Shown here: one piece after another, positions 50,590-59,423 of the stretch
Layout of the letters: each line of letters opens with the position of its first letter
Numbering within the stretch: position 1 is the stretch's first letter
Origin: Flagellimonas_A sp039592695
GTDB taxonomy: Bacteria; Bacteroidota; Bacteroidia; Flavobacteriales; Flavobacteriaceae
Direction of reading: 5' to 3'
Length of the DNA stretch: 64,000 nucleotides
Assembly: GCF_039592695.1 (NCBI RefSeq)
Contig: NZ_JBBUTK010000002.1
Coordinates: forward strand, 1-64,000
Made by a program: the position numbers and the translations under genes
The notes under the pieces: generated by a model
What the model was told of the DNA's origin: nothing
Databases searched by the model: none
Seen by the model: the letters and a program-made list of their open reading frames with translations, nothing else

Positions 50590-51777
50590 ATGAAGACCAT
50601 AGATGATTTTAATTTTGAGGGAAAGAAAGCACTGATCCGTGTGGATTTCAATGTGCCGCTGGATGCTGATTTCAACGTAACCGATACCAGTCGAATCGAT
50701 GCGGCAAAGCCGACCATTTTAAAAATTTTGGAAGATGGCGGAAGCTGTGTTTTGATGAGCCACTTGGGCAGACCAAAAGGAAAGGCAAACCCAGACATGT
50801 CACTCTCACATATCGTTGAAAAGGTATCAGAAATTATCGGGGTCGAAGTACATTTTGTAGAAGACTGTGTTGGAGAAAAAGTCGATGAAGCGGTGTCAGG
50901 CTTGCAAGAAGGCGAAGTGTTGTTGTTGGAGAATCTTCGTTTTCATGCCGAAGAAGAAGCAGGTGACAAAGCTTTTGCCGAAGCGCTTTCAAAAAATGGG
51001 GATATCTACGTGAACGATGCCTTTGGTACGGCCCACCGTGCCCACGCCTCTACAACGATTGTGGCAGATTTTTTTCCTGAAAAGAAATGCTTTGGCTATC
51101 TGTTGGCCAATGAAATCAAGGCCATCGAAAAAGTGATGCAAACAGGTGAGAAGCCCGTTACGGCCATTTTGGGGGGAGCCAAGGTATCCTCAAAAATCAC
51201 CATTATCGAAAATATTTTGGATAAAATTGACCATCTTATCATCGGTGGCGGAATGACTTACACCTTTGTCAAGGCACAAGACGGTAAAGTAGGCGATTCT
51301 ATCTGTGAGGATGATAAAATGGATTTGGCCTTGGAGATCCTCAAAAAAGCCGAAGCAAAAGGCGTTTCGGTACATCTTCCCGTAGATGTTATTGCTGCGG
51401 ATGATTTTAGCAATGATGCCAATACCCAAATGGTTGCTGTCGATGAAATTCCCGATGGGTGGCAAGGATTGGATGCTGGCCCCCAGACCTTGGAAAACTT
51501 CAAAAAGGTCATCCTTGAATCAAAAACCATTCTATGGAACGGTCCTGTTGGGGTTTTCGAGATGGAAAACTTCTCAAAAGGCACCATTGCCATCGGCAAT
51601 TTTGTGACCGAAGCTACTGAAAATGGTGCATTTTCATTGGTCGGTGGGGGTGACTCCGTAGCGGCGGTCAAACAATTCGGCTTTGAGGACAAGGTGAGTT
51701 ATGTGTCCACAGGGGGCGGTGCCATGTTGGAAAGTTTGGAAGGAAAAACATTGCCAGGTATCGCTGCGATTATGTAG
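50590..51777 (+). CDS. pgk: Phosphoglycerate kinase
   Basis: A 395-residue enzyme starting at the ATG at 50590 (MKTIDDFNFEGK); the upstream in-frame extension crosses the promoter. Motifs: RVDFNVPLD, SHLGRPKGK, LLLENLRFH, FVNDAFGTAHRAHAS-like (YVNDAFGTAHRAHAS), ILGGAKVSSKI, GGGMTYTF and the C-terminal SLVGGGDSVAAV with STGGGAMLE. It transfers phosphate between 1,3-bisphosphoglycerate and ADP in glycolysis. A strong terminator is about 30 bp downstream. Confidence 0.97.
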   Translation: MKTIDDFNFEGKKALIRVDFNVPLDADFNVTDTSRIDAAKPTILKILEDGGSCVLMSHLGRPKGKANPDMSLSHIVEKVSEIIGVEVHFVEDCVGEKVDEAVSGLQEGEVLLLENLRFHAEEEAGDKAFAEALSKNGDIYVNDAFGTAHRAHASTTIVADFFPEKKCFGYLLANEIKAIEKVMQTGEKPVTAILGGAKVSSKITIIENILDKIDHLIIGGGMTYTFVKAQDGKVGDSICEDDKMDLALEILKKAEAKGVSVHLPVDVIAADDFSNDANTQMVAVDEIPDGWQGLDAGPQTLENFKKVILESKTILWNGPVGVFEMENFSKGTIAIGNFVTEATENGAFSLVGGGDSVAAVKQFGFEDKVSYVSTGGGAMLESLEGKTLPGIAAIM

Positions 51778-51805
51778 TTACTATTCTTTTACAAGAAAGT
51801 TTAGG

Positions 51806-51846
51806 GGGTTGTAACCAATATACCATTGGTTTTAACCCTTTTTTAT
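51806..51846 (+). terminator. Terminator of pgk
   Basis: GGGTTGTAACCAAT (51806-51819), loop, ATTGGTTTTAACCC (51825-51838), then TTTTTT: a long stem interrupted only at GT/TT, with a U tract. A variant with compensated base pairs is at 52235-52277. Confidence 0.8.
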
Positions 51847-51910
51847 TTTCCAGAAGTGAAAAAATTTTGGGTTTCATGTGACGAATGCAAATGTTAGGTG
51901 TCCTACACAT

Positions 51911-51992
51911 AAAGCCCGTTATACCGTAGCCCCATAATCAGAAATGCATTCATTCAGGAACAAGGGATTGTTATTGGTAGGCGGGCTTTTTT
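51911..51992 (+). ncRNA. Possible small structured RNA ending in a terminator
   Basis: AAAGCCCG (51911-51918) pairs with CGGGCTTT (51982-51989), followed by a T run. Inside, TACC and GGTA can extend the stem. The 82-nt unit could be a small RNA or part of one. No promoter is confirmed and no known RNA family is recognised. Confidence 0.35.
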
Positions 51993-52023
51993 CTATCAAG
52001 CCATAAACACAAAAAGGTATCGA

Positions 52024-52077
52024 AATCTTCTATCTTTTCCTCTAGTCTGCCTATGGCGGATGGATAGAAGATTTTTT
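52024..52077 (+). terminator. Terminator-like hairpin in the pgk-lytic transglycosylase gap
   Basis: AATCTTCTATC (52024-52034) pairs exactly with GATAGAAGATT (52063-52073), followed by T's. The loop contains CTGCCTATGGCGGATGG, a motif seen in intergenic repeats of this group. Confidence 0.5.
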
Positions 52078-52234
52078 TGATTATCCCTGCTTGCATCCGA
52101 CGAGCGATTATAGAGCGAGAGGAATGCATTGGGAAAGAATCCAGAGAAATCCTGATAAAAATATCAAAAAGTAAAACGGGTTGTGTTGAATTGTTGCAAT
52201 AATGCAGTCATTTCAACGTTATAAATTGGTAAAG

Positions 52235-52277
52235 GGGTTTTAACCGATAACATATTGGTTTTAACCCTTTTATTTTG
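52235..52277 (+). terminator. Second terminator-like hairpin, sister of the pgk terminator
   Basis: GGGTTTTAACCGAT...ATTGGTTTTAACCC then TTTTATTTT. It is similar in sequence to 51806-51846 with one GA/TT change. It lies about 77 bp before the transglycosylase start. The stretch between the four hairpins (51847-52234) holds no supportable gene. Confidence 0.6.
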
Positions 52278-52353
52278 TAAAAAATAATGAATGGGGTATT
52301 TTTTTATTCAGAAAAAAACAGCATCTTAGTTGGCCCCATTCCAAACAAACAAA

Positions 52354-53976
52354 ATGAACACACTTCGTATCACCATTTCGATGCTATTCAGTATTGCCCT
52401 GTGCAGTCTTTATGGGCAAAAAGATTCCGTTCAAAATGCGGCCACCACAGCGATCAAGGTCTTGGACTCCCTTCCAAAAACGGAAACATCAATCCCGATA
52501 GCTACCAATAAAATTGATGGACAACAGGCGGCAAATCTCACCGATTCCATTACTGCGGGGGCATTCACGTTGATGGATAACGCAGCGGCACAGCGGTACG
52601 ATAGCCTATGGTTGCAAGAGCTCCATAAAAACGCAGCCCTGTTCAACGCTATGTACACCGAAGTGCAAAATCCGGACCCAAACGCAGTGCTTCCAGAATT
52701 ATCGACAGATACCTTAAAAGCACGTTTGCAACGCCTGAATAAAAAAACTCCCTTTAATATTGCCTACAATCCGTCATTGGAAAGTGTGATCAAATCCTTC
52801 CTGACCAGAAAAAGGGATTTGATGGAACGTATGTTGACCGCCAGCCAATTTTATTTTCCGCTCTTTGAACAAGAATTGGACAACCATGACATTCCTCTGG
52901 AAATGAAATATTTGGCCATCGTCGAATCTGCCTTGAACCCACGGGCTAGATCTAGGGTTGGTGCGAAGGGATTGTGGCAGTTCATGTATGCCACAGGAAA
53001 AATGTATGATTTGGATGTGAGCAGCTATGTCGACGAGCGCAGTGACCCCATTGCCTCGACCACGGCAGCCTGCAAGTATTTATCAAAGCTGTATTCCATT
53101 TTTGGGGACTGGGATCTGGCCCTCGCCGCGTATAATTCTGGCCCCGGAAATGTAAATAAGGCCATCAGAAGGTCAGGCGGGCAAACAAACTATTGGAACA
53201 TCAGATCTTTTCTTCCACGTGAAACAGCAGGTTATGTGCCGGCATTTCAAGCCACCATGTATATTTTTGAGTATGCCCAAGAGCACGGTTTGAAAAGGGT
53301 TGTGGCCGAACGCCCCTACTTTGACACCGATACGGTGCATGTCAAAAACCTGATCACGTTTGACCAGATTGCTGAAGTCACCGGAATCAAGAAAGAAGAG
53401 CTTGAGGTTTTGAATCCATCCTACAAATTGGGTATCATCCCGAAAATTGAGGGCAAAACCTATATACTGCGACTGCCAAGATCGATGATGGGCAAGTTTG
53501 TAAACAATGAAGAACAGATTTATGCCTATGCTAAAAAGCAAATGGATGCCCAAGAGAAACCATTGCCTGAACTGGTCAAGGCCGAGAATAAAATCCGATA
53601 TCGGGTGAGAAGCGGCGACTATCTGGGCAAGATTGCAGAGCGCTATGGTGTAGGGGTGAGCCAGATTAAACGTTGGAATGGATTGCGAAGCAACAATCTG
53701 CGCATCGGGCAACGGTTGACCATTTTCCCCAGAAAACCGTATGTGGCATCCTCGACCGCAAAACAAAAAGCGGCCAGCAAAACTTCGGCGGCGACCTCTG
53801 TGGCCTCAAATGCCAATGGCTCAAAGTACCATACCGTTCGTGAAGGGGATTCGCTTTGGACGATTTCAAGAAAATATCCAGGGGTATCCATCGAAAACCT
53901 TCGGGAATGGAACGGTCTCAGCAGTAACAATCTAAAACCGGGCACAAAGCTGAAATTGTGCAATTGTTCTTCTTAA
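52354..53976 (+). CDS. Membrane-bound lytic murein transglycosylase with LysM domains (MltD-like)
   Basis: A ~540-residue protein starting at ATG 52354 (MNTLRITISMLFSIALCSLYG signal). The SLT domain (about 170-300) contains LAIVESALNPRARSRVGAKGLWQFM (catalytic Glu in VES), then ASTTAACKYLSKLYSIFGDWDLALAAYNSGPGNV. Two LysM repeats follow: YRVRSGDYLGKIAERYGVGV (near 420) and YHTVREGDSLWTISRKYPGVS (near 495). It cleaves the glycan backbone of peptidoglycan with formation of 1,6-anhydro ends. A parS-like variant lies within the gene at 53211. It is alone on its strand before the DUF4837 gene. Confidence 0.93.
   Translation: MNTLRITISMLFSIALCSLYGQKDSVQNAATTAIKVLDSLPKTETSIPIATNKIDGQQAANLTDSITAGAFTLMDNAAAQRYDSLWLQELHKNAALFNAMYTEVQNPDPNAVLPELSTDTLKARLQRLNKKTPFNIAYNPSLESVIKSFLTRKRDLMERMLTASQFYFPLFEQELDNHDIPLEMKYLAIVESALNPRARSRVGAKGLWQFMYATGKMYDLDVSSYVDERSDPIASTTAACKYLSKLYSIFGDWDLALAAYNSGPGNVNKAIRRSGGQTNYWNIRSFLPRETAGYVPAFQATMYIFEYAQEHGLKRVVAERPYFDTDTVHVKNLITFDQIAEVTGIKKEELEVLNPSYKLGIIPKIEGKTYILRLPRSMMGKFVNNEEQIYAYAKKQMDAQEKPLPELVKAENKIRYRVRSGDYLGKIAERYGVGVSQIKRWNGLRSNNLRIGQRLTIFPRKPYVASSTAKQKAASKTSAATSVASNANGSKYHTVREGDSLWTISRKYPGVSIENLREWNGLSSNNLKPGTKLKLCNCSS
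53211..53226. promoter_or_regulatory. Imperfect parS-like site inside the transglycosylase gene
   Basis: TCTTCCACGTGAAACA departs from the TGTTNCACGTGNAACA consensus at the second base only. It may be a weak ParB site or a coincidence of coding sequence. Confidence 0.35.
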
Positions 53977-54075
53977 ACGGCAGCGTTTTCAAAAAAGGTT
54001 TCGCATATACTAAGTGAAAAGGGCATGACGCTCATTCATGTTCATTGGTTTTGATAATTTGATTATTTTAACCGT

Positions 54076-55074
54076 ATGCAAAAACTTAGAACACTTTTTC
54101 TGGCCTGCCTTCTCGCGGGGGCCCTATCGTGCAAAGATTCAAAATCAGAAAAAAGCTATCTGCCCCCCTCGACGGGCGGTATAAACTCGTTGATGGTGGT
54201 CATGGACACCGAGCTATGGAACAGCAACGTCGGTGACAAGGTACGCGAACATTTCGCACAGCCCGCACTGGGCCTTTCACCAGAACAGGCCATATTCAAT
54301 ATCACACAAGTGCCGCCCCAAATTTTTCGGGGCTCCATGAGCCATTCAAGGTCGGTTCTTTTTGTTGAGGAAGACAGTATTTCAAGGGCGCATATTAAGC
54401 GCGATGTGTACGCCGAACCCCAACGCGTGGCCGTGGTCAAGGGCACAAGCCATGAAGAACTTATCTCAAATGTTGATTCATTGGCCCCTAAAGCCATAAC
54501 AGCATTCAGGAAACTTGAAATTGAGGAGGCACAAAAACGATTTACACGCTCTTTGAACAAAGAAGATGCCCTGCAAGAAAAATTTGGCATCAAGTTGACC
54601 ATACCTTCGGTATACAGTGTGGGCAAGCAAGAGGATAATTTTGTTTGGATGGACCGTCAGATTCAAAAAGGCACGATGAACATCTTAGTGTATGAAATGC
54701 CAGAGAACAGCTTTGCCAATGATTCCACATTTGTGTCGGATATTATTAGGATGCGGGATTCTATTGGAGAAAAATATATTCCGGGGCCAGATGTACCGGG
54801 CAAGCAGACGTATATGATGACCGAAAAAGCTTTCGCCCCCTATGTGTTTCCTGCTGAACTCAATGGGCTGAAAGCGGTTGAAGTAAAAGGAATATGGGAA
54901 ATCAACGGATACCCCATGGCAGGCCCCTTCTTGACCTACATCATCAACGATAAGCAACACAATCGCAAATTGGTTTTAGAGGGTTTTACCTTTGCCCCTT
55001 CTACACAAAAGAGGGATTATATGTTTGAGCTTGAAGCCATCCTCAAAACGCTTCAGTTCACAGATGCACAATAA
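54076..55074 (+). CDS. DUF4837-family lipoprotein
   Basis: A 332-residue lipoprotein with signal ending in LSC (lipobox ALSC near residue 19). The mature domain has the DUF4837 pattern: YLPPSTGGINSLMVVMDTELWN, VGDKVREHFAQPALGLSPEQAIFNI, and later IRMRDSIGEKYIPGPDVPG and ELNGLKAVEVKGIWEINGYPMAGPF. These are conserved in Bacteroidota, with no known function. It follows the transglycosylase by 99 bp and is closed by a strong terminator. Confidence 0.9.
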   Translation: MQKLRTLFLACLLAGALSCKDSKSEKSYLPPSTGGINSLMVVMDTELWNSNVGDKVREHFAQPALGLSPEQAIFNITQVPPQIFRGSMSHSRSVLFVEEDSISRAHIKRDVYAEPQRVAVVKGTSHEELISNVDSLAPKAITAFRKLEIEEAQKRFTRSLNKEDALQEKFGIKLTIPSVYSVGKQEDNFVWMDRQIQKGTMNILVYEMPENSFANDSTFVSDIIRMRDSIGEKYIPGPDVPGKQTYMMTEKAFAPYVFPAELNGLKAVEVKGIWEINGYPMAGPFLTYIINDKQHNRKLVLEGFTFAPSTQKRDYMFELEAILKTLQFTDAQ

Positions 55075-55076
55075 AA

Positions 55077-55106
55077 AAATAAGGGGTCAATTTTGACCCC
55101 TTATTT
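55077..55106. terminator. Bidirectional terminator after DUF4837
   Basis: AAATAAGGGGTCAA (55077-55090), TT, TTGACCCCTTATTT (55093-55106): a perfect 14-bp stem with T/A runs. It also serves the minus-strand small gene that ends at 55144. Confidence 0.85.
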
Positions 55107-55143
55107 ACAGTAAACATTCTAAAATTCCCACTATCAAATGTTA

Positions 55144-55314
55144 TTAATCGAAGGCAAATCCTGTGGCAATTCGGTATACAAAAGCATACAACACCACAAA
55201 GAACAAAACAAAACAAAACCACGAAAACAGTTTGAAATAACGTTCTAGAATGATATGCCCTAAATTCTTAAAAGCTTCAAGATAAATCTCCTTTACAAGT
55301 AATATTCTTTTCAT
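55144..55314 (-). CDS. Small single-helix membrane protein (DUF6747-like)
   Basis: A 56-residue frame (start ATG 55312-55314 on the minus strand). The N-terminus is MKRILLVKEIYLEAFKNLGH, a membrane helix is WFCFVLFFVVLYAFVY, and the end is ATGFAFD. It resembles small flavobacterial proteins I recall as DUF6747; function unknown. The clean start, helix and following terminator support a real gene despite its size. Confidence 0.6.
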   Translation of the reverse strand: MKRILLVKEIYLEAFKNLGHIILERYFKLFSWFCFVLFFVVLYAFVYRIATGFAFD

Positions 55315-55538
55315 TTATTAATCTTTCACATTGAACATGATTCAAAGCTCCAAAAATTGGGTGTCGGGTCAAAAAGAATGCGATGAAGGGTTCAAAAAGC
55401 AGTGTCAAAAGAGTGAAGTATTGTAAGAAATCTATGAACGGAATTATATTCCCGTTAAAGAACTATCCGCTGAGATTATGCCCTTTCGGATAAGGTGTTC
55501 GCAACACTCGATGAAATGTTTTAAGCGGGGCAAAACAA

Positions 55539-55562
55539 AACCCCCCCTCGAGTAAGGGGGAT
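55539..55562 (-). terminator. Terminator of the OmpA-family gene
   Basis: On the minus strand CCCCCTTACTCGAGGGGGG is followed by TTTTGTTTTG. It lies 23 bp after the gene's stop and is related to the dispersed CCCCCT repeat. Confidence 0.6.
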
Positions 55563-55584
55563 TTGACATTGTGGTTTTTTGCAG

Positions 55585-57960
55585 TTACATTTTCACGATG
55601 ATGAACTCTGATCGCCTGTTTTCTTGGTGGCGTTGCTTGCTGCAGCGCACCCCATCGGAACAATCGTTCAACGGCCGCTCTTCGCCGTAGCCTATGGCAC
55701 TTTCGATCCTAGAGGCATCAATGCCCTGTGCAATCAGATAATCCCTCGTTGATTTGGCCCTTTTGTCAGAGAGATATTTGTTATAGGCTTTGGGGCCGAT
55801 GGCATCTGTATGTGATTCAATTTTAATGACCATATCTTCATAAGTGGTCATGACCTCGACAAGTTTATCAAGCTCTTCTGATGCATCTCTTCTGATGTAA
55901 GATTGGTCAAAGTCAAAGTAGATTATATCGGTCTTGAGCTTCTTCACACCATCTTCGACCGCAATCATCTCTTTCATTCGTTTGAGTGCCATATCCGTGG
56001 TCACCAATTCATTGTCGCGCGTGGCGACGTGCTGTTCTTCTGCAAAGAACTCTTCTTGGGCGGCCTTTACAATATAATTGGTATTGCCCTCTAGGTCTTC
56101 AAAGAGAAAGGCACCATTCTCATCGGTGACAACCTCCATGAGCTTTCTGTTGTTTTTGTCCAATAGCACGACAAGCGCATTGGGCATGGTATCGCCGGTG
56201 ACCAATTCTGTAACAATACCTGAAATGGCGTTGCGGTTTTCAACGGTTTCTTCAGGTACAAGACGCTTGAAAGAGTAGATGTCGTCATCGCCCTTACCAC
56301 CTTTTCGGTTAGAGGCAAAATACCCTTCTTGAGTGTCTTCTTTTACGATATAAGAAAAGTCATCAAGTCGGCTGTTGATGGGCTGCCCCATATTTTTTGC
56401 CAGTTCAAAGCCATCTTCTGAGCGAACCGCTTCAAAAATATCCAGTCCTCCCAGACCAACATGGCCGTCAGAAGAAAAATAGAGTTTCTTGTCATTGATG
56501 AAAGGAAACATCTCCCTTCCCCTGGTATTGATTTCAGGGCCTAGATTGATGGGTTCTGAAAAACTACCGTCCTCATTGACCAAAACGTAGAAAATATCGG
56601 TTTTACCGATAGTGCCGGGCCTATCAGAGACAAAATAGAGTTTGTCGCCATCAGGGCTTAAGGCAGGGTGGCCCGTTGAATAATCATTGCCGTTGAATGG
56701 AAGTTCTTCGGGCTCAGACCATTCGCCGTCAACCATTCTTGAGCGGTAGATTTTGAGAAAGTTTATTTTTTTTGTGCCAAAGATCACTTTTTTGCCCTGT
56801 GTGTTGTTTCTGGTGAAGTACATGGTCTCACCATCAGGACTGAAGGTTACAGAGGCCTCATGATATTTGGAGTTTATTTTTTTGGAAAGCCGTTTAGATG
56901 CCCCTAAGTCTTGGCTTCTTTCGTTGATTTTTGAGACATAGAGATCGAGGTACGGTTGGTTGTTCCATTTATACCGCCTGGTATTTAAAAAACCAGAATC
57001 TTTGGCAGAGGCATATACCACTTTATCCTCTCCGTAATACATGGGTGAAAAATCAGAATATACTGAATTGATGGACAAGTTTTTAATCTCAGCTTGCTCT
57101 GAACCCTCAAGAATACCGTCTAAAATGGCCTCTCTTGTCTTTATGCCCGTAGAAGCATAGGGTTGCTCATCTTTGACCTTGCGCTTATAGAGGCGCATCA
57201 TTCTTTTTGCCTTACCGTATTTGCTGGTGCCCTTAAGGGCATGGGCATATTTGAACAGGTTTTCGGCAGAGATCTCATCTTTATGGTTTTCATACAGGAT
57301 TTCATACCAATGGTGGGCCTTTTCCATGTTCGAGTTGAAATAAAAGGCATCACCTGCTTTTTGCAAGATTTCTTTTGAAAAGGCAGATGGATTGTTCTTT
57401 AAGGCCAAATCGTAGTACTTGGCCGCTTCTGCATAACGCATGGTCTCAAAATGCTCGTTGGCCCTTTTCAACAGCTTTAGCTGACTTTTAGAGCCCTTGA
57501 CACTCTCATTGGAAGCTATCTCTTGCACATCTTCTCCGGTCACGATCAATATCCACACATCGTCAGTGTATTTACCATCGAGGTCAGAATCATAATCCGC
57601 TACCGCATCGCTCCAATTTTCGTGGTGTTTGATACTGACATAGCTGTAGTTTTCATCGGGACTTTTGAAGTGATAGGCGGGCAGGCCCTTTTTTTTCATG
57701 GCACTGACAAACCGGTTTCTATATTTCTTTTTAGAAAAGGTATTGGCGATGATATGGTAGCCAGAAGCAACACCGTCAATTTTTTCGAACGTTCTTGTTC
57801 TGATGTCATTTCTTTCAGCTGTAGTAGAGGGCAACATTTCATCATCATCTTCAAAAGCTGATGTCACAGCTACGTTATTTGAAGATGTCAGTTGTTGCGC
57901 ACGTACCGTTATCGGCATGAGCGTTAGAAGCAAAATGACAGGGAGAAACAGTTTTTTCAT
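55585..57960 (-). CDS. OmpA-family outer-membrane protein, PorE-like architecture
   Basis: A ~791-residue protein; the start at 57960 opens the signal MKKLFLPVILLLTLMPITVRA, and an earlier start adds 13 residues. Order: SPOR-like module (about 55-140, GYHIIANTFSKKKYRNRF to DVWILIV), TPR helices (about 165-260), a PD40/WD40-like beta-propeller (about 300-560, with SPDGD, STGHPALSPDGDKLYFVSDR), a carboxypeptidase-like regulatory domain (about 580-660) and a C-terminal OmpA domain (IYFDFDQSYIRRDA, IESHTDAIGPKAYNKYLSDKRAKS). TPR-propeller-CRD-OmpA is the PorE architecture of type IX secretion. The extra N-terminal module matches the C-terminal pair in the PorP-like protein at 29592-31766. Confidence 0.88.
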   Translation of the reverse strand: MKKLFLPVILLLTLMPITVRAQQLTSSNNVAVTSAFEDDDEMLPSTTAERNDIRTRTFEKIDGVASGYHIIANTFSKKKYRNRFVSAMKKKGLPAYHFKSPDENYSYVSIKHHENWSDAVADYDSDLDGKYTDDVWILIVTGEDVQEIASNESVKGSKSQLKLLKRANEHFETMRYAEAAKYYDLALKNNPSAFSKEILQKAGDAFYFNSNMEKAHHWYEILYENHKDEISAENLFKYAHALKGTSKYGKAKRMMRLYKRKVKDEQPYASTGIKTREAILDGILEGSEQAEIKNLSINSVYSDFSPMYYGEDKVVYASAKDSGFLNTRRYKWNNQPYLDLYVSKINERSQDLGASKRLSKKINSKYHEASVTFSPDGETMYFTRNNTQGKKVIFGTKKINFLKIYRSRMVDGEWSEPEELPFNGNDYSTGHPALSPDGDKLYFVSDRPGTIGKTDIFYVLVNEDGSFSEPINLGPEINTRGREMFPFINDKKLYFSSDGHVGLGGLDIFEAVRSEDGFELAKNMGQPINSRLDDFSYIVKEDTQEGYFASNRKGGKGDDDIYSFKRLVPEETVENRNAISGIVTELVTGDTMPNALVVLLDKNNRKLMEVVTDENGAFLFEDLEGNTNYIVKAAQEEFFAEEQHVATRDNELVTTDMALKRMKEMIAVEDGVKKLKTDIIYFDFDQSYIRRDASEELDKLVEVMTTYEDMVIKIESHTDAIGPKAYNKYLSDKRAKSTRDYLIAQGIDASRIESAIGYGEERPLNDCSDGVRCSKQRHQENRRSEFIIVKM

Positions 57961-58193
57961 TATCCTCTTGGTCGATATCATTTGGGCGCATCCGTCCATT
58001 TCCCGAAAATGAACGATGGCCGTAGATACTTTAATAACGCCAAAATTAGATTTTTAGCAAGGTCAGGATTATTTTTTGTTGTGAAAAGGGCATTTTCCGA
58101 CATGAATCGGGAAAACAACGGATTTTCGCCCTGAAACCCTGTTCAAAACTACAGCTAGAATTACCTGATTGTAAGAATTTTATGTAGGCAGTG

Positions 58194-58388
58194 CTACGAG
58201 TCGGCCTCTTTCTTGCCTTCTATTTTTTCGTCTTCTTTTGAGGCATCCTTAAATTCTTTGATGCCACTGCCGAGGCCACGCATCAATTCTGGGATTTTCT
58301 TTCCTCCAAAAAGCAATAAGACAATAACGACAACCAAAACGATTTGCCATGGGCCTATTATGCCAAGAAATATACTAAGAGCAGTCAT
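58194..58388 (-). CDS. tatA: Sec-independent translocase TatA
   Basis: A 64-residue TatA/E. The N-terminal membrane helix PWQIVLVVVIVLLLFGGKKIPEL includes the FGGKK hinge, followed by the amphipathic MRGLGSGIKEFKDASK and a charged tail. It forms the pore of the twin-arginine translocase. No tatC is adjacent here. It lies between the OmpA gene and the divergent M23 gene. Confidence 0.92.
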   Translation of the reverse strand: MTALSIFLGIIGPWQIVLVVVIVLLLFGGKKIPELMRGLGSGIKEFKDASKEDEKIEGKKEADS

Positions 58389-58535
58389 AATCTGAAAATT
58401 AGAATAAAAGTACTAAAAAGAACCGATAGGTCTTACCTTGCTAACGAAAAATTGCCCCGTCAAGTACATTTTTTGAACAGTTTGCTAAATAATTCATAAG
58501 ATGATAAACGACACCAAGAAATAAAATGCTTGGGT

Positions 58536-58543
58536 TATCTTTG
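58536..58543 (+). promoter_or_regulatory. -7 box of the M23 peptidase gene
   Basis: TATCTTTG, a TAnnTTTG box, 5 bases before the ATG at 58549, implying a very short or absent leader. No clear -33 box. Confidence 0.4.
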
Positions 58544-58548
58544 TGTTT

Positions 58549-59415
58549 ATGGCCAAAAAGGGTAAAAAAAGAAAAGAAATCAAAAGAAAGCTGCTGCATA
58601 AGTATCGTTTGGTGATACTTAATGAAAGCTCTTTTGAAGAAAAAATTTCTTTTAAGCTGAACCGGCTCAACGTTTTTGTGACCGGCACTATTTTTATCAT
58701 TGTACTTATTGGCCTGACCACGCTGCTCATCGCATTTACGCCCTTGAGAGAATATATACCCGGTTATTCCTCCACTAAACTGAAAAGACAGGCCACGGAG
58801 TTGACCTATAAAACGGACTCTCTGGTGACCGTATTAAATTATACCAATAGGTATTTAGATAATGTCCGTATGGTGCTACGAGGTGAAGTGGAAAACAACC
58901 AGACCAACCGTGATTCCCTTTTTGAAAAATTCAAACTGGACCCCTCAACTATTGACCTTACACCAATTCGAGAAGATCTTGAGCTAAGAGAGCAGGTCGA
59001 CCTTGAGGACAAATACAATCTTTTTGAATCCAATCGTGATGGTGAGCGAACCATATTGTTTCCGCCCTTAAGCGGCTCACTTTCACAAGGCTATGACTCT
59101 GACAAGAAACATTATGCCATAGACATCGTTGCACCCGTCGAATCACCTATCAAGGCCGTGGCAGACGGCACTGTCATTTTTTCTGAATGGACCTCCGACA
59201 CAGGCCATGTCATCATTGTAGAGCATGCAGACAATCTTATTTCGGCCTACAAGCATTGTGGGTCGCTCAGCAAGTCGCAGGGCGATTTGATCAAGGCGGG
59301 TGAAGTTATTGCATCCGTTGGCAATACCGGTGAACTATCTACAGGGCCTCATTTGCATTTTGAGCTTTGGAAAGAGGGCAAGCCCATTGACCCCCAAAAC
59401 TATATTGACTTTTAA
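58549..59415 (+). CDS. M23-family (LytM) peptidase
   Basis: A ~288-residue protein starting at ATG 58549 (MAKKGKKRKEIKRKL). One membrane segment follows a basic N-terminus (about 42-64, VTGTIFIIVLIGLTTLLI). A short periplasmic coiled region is followed by the LytM domain (about 180-285) with the zinc ligands in HYAIDIV, the GTVIFSEWTSDTGHVIIVEH segment and the catalytic HLHFELW. It hydrolyses peptide cross-links in the cell wall, or acts as a regulator if inactive; both zinc motifs are present here. It is the first of a plus-strand series, with the GH3 gene 8 bp downstream. Confidence 0.92.
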   Translation: MAKKGKKRKEIKRKLLHKYRLVILNESSFEEKISFKLNRLNVFVTGTIFIIVLIGLTTLLIAFTPLREYIPGYSSTKLKRQATELTYKTDSLVTVLNYTNRYLDNVRMVLRGEVENNQTNRDSLFEKFKLDPSTIDLTPIREDLELREQVDLEDKYNLFESNRDGERTILFPPLSGSLSQGYDSDKKHYAIDIVAPVESPIKAVADGTVIFSEWTSDTGHVIIVEHADNLISAYKHCGSLSKSQGDLIKAGEVIASVGNTGELSTGPHLHFELWKEGKPIDPQNYIDF

Positions 59416-59423
59416 TTCAAGAT

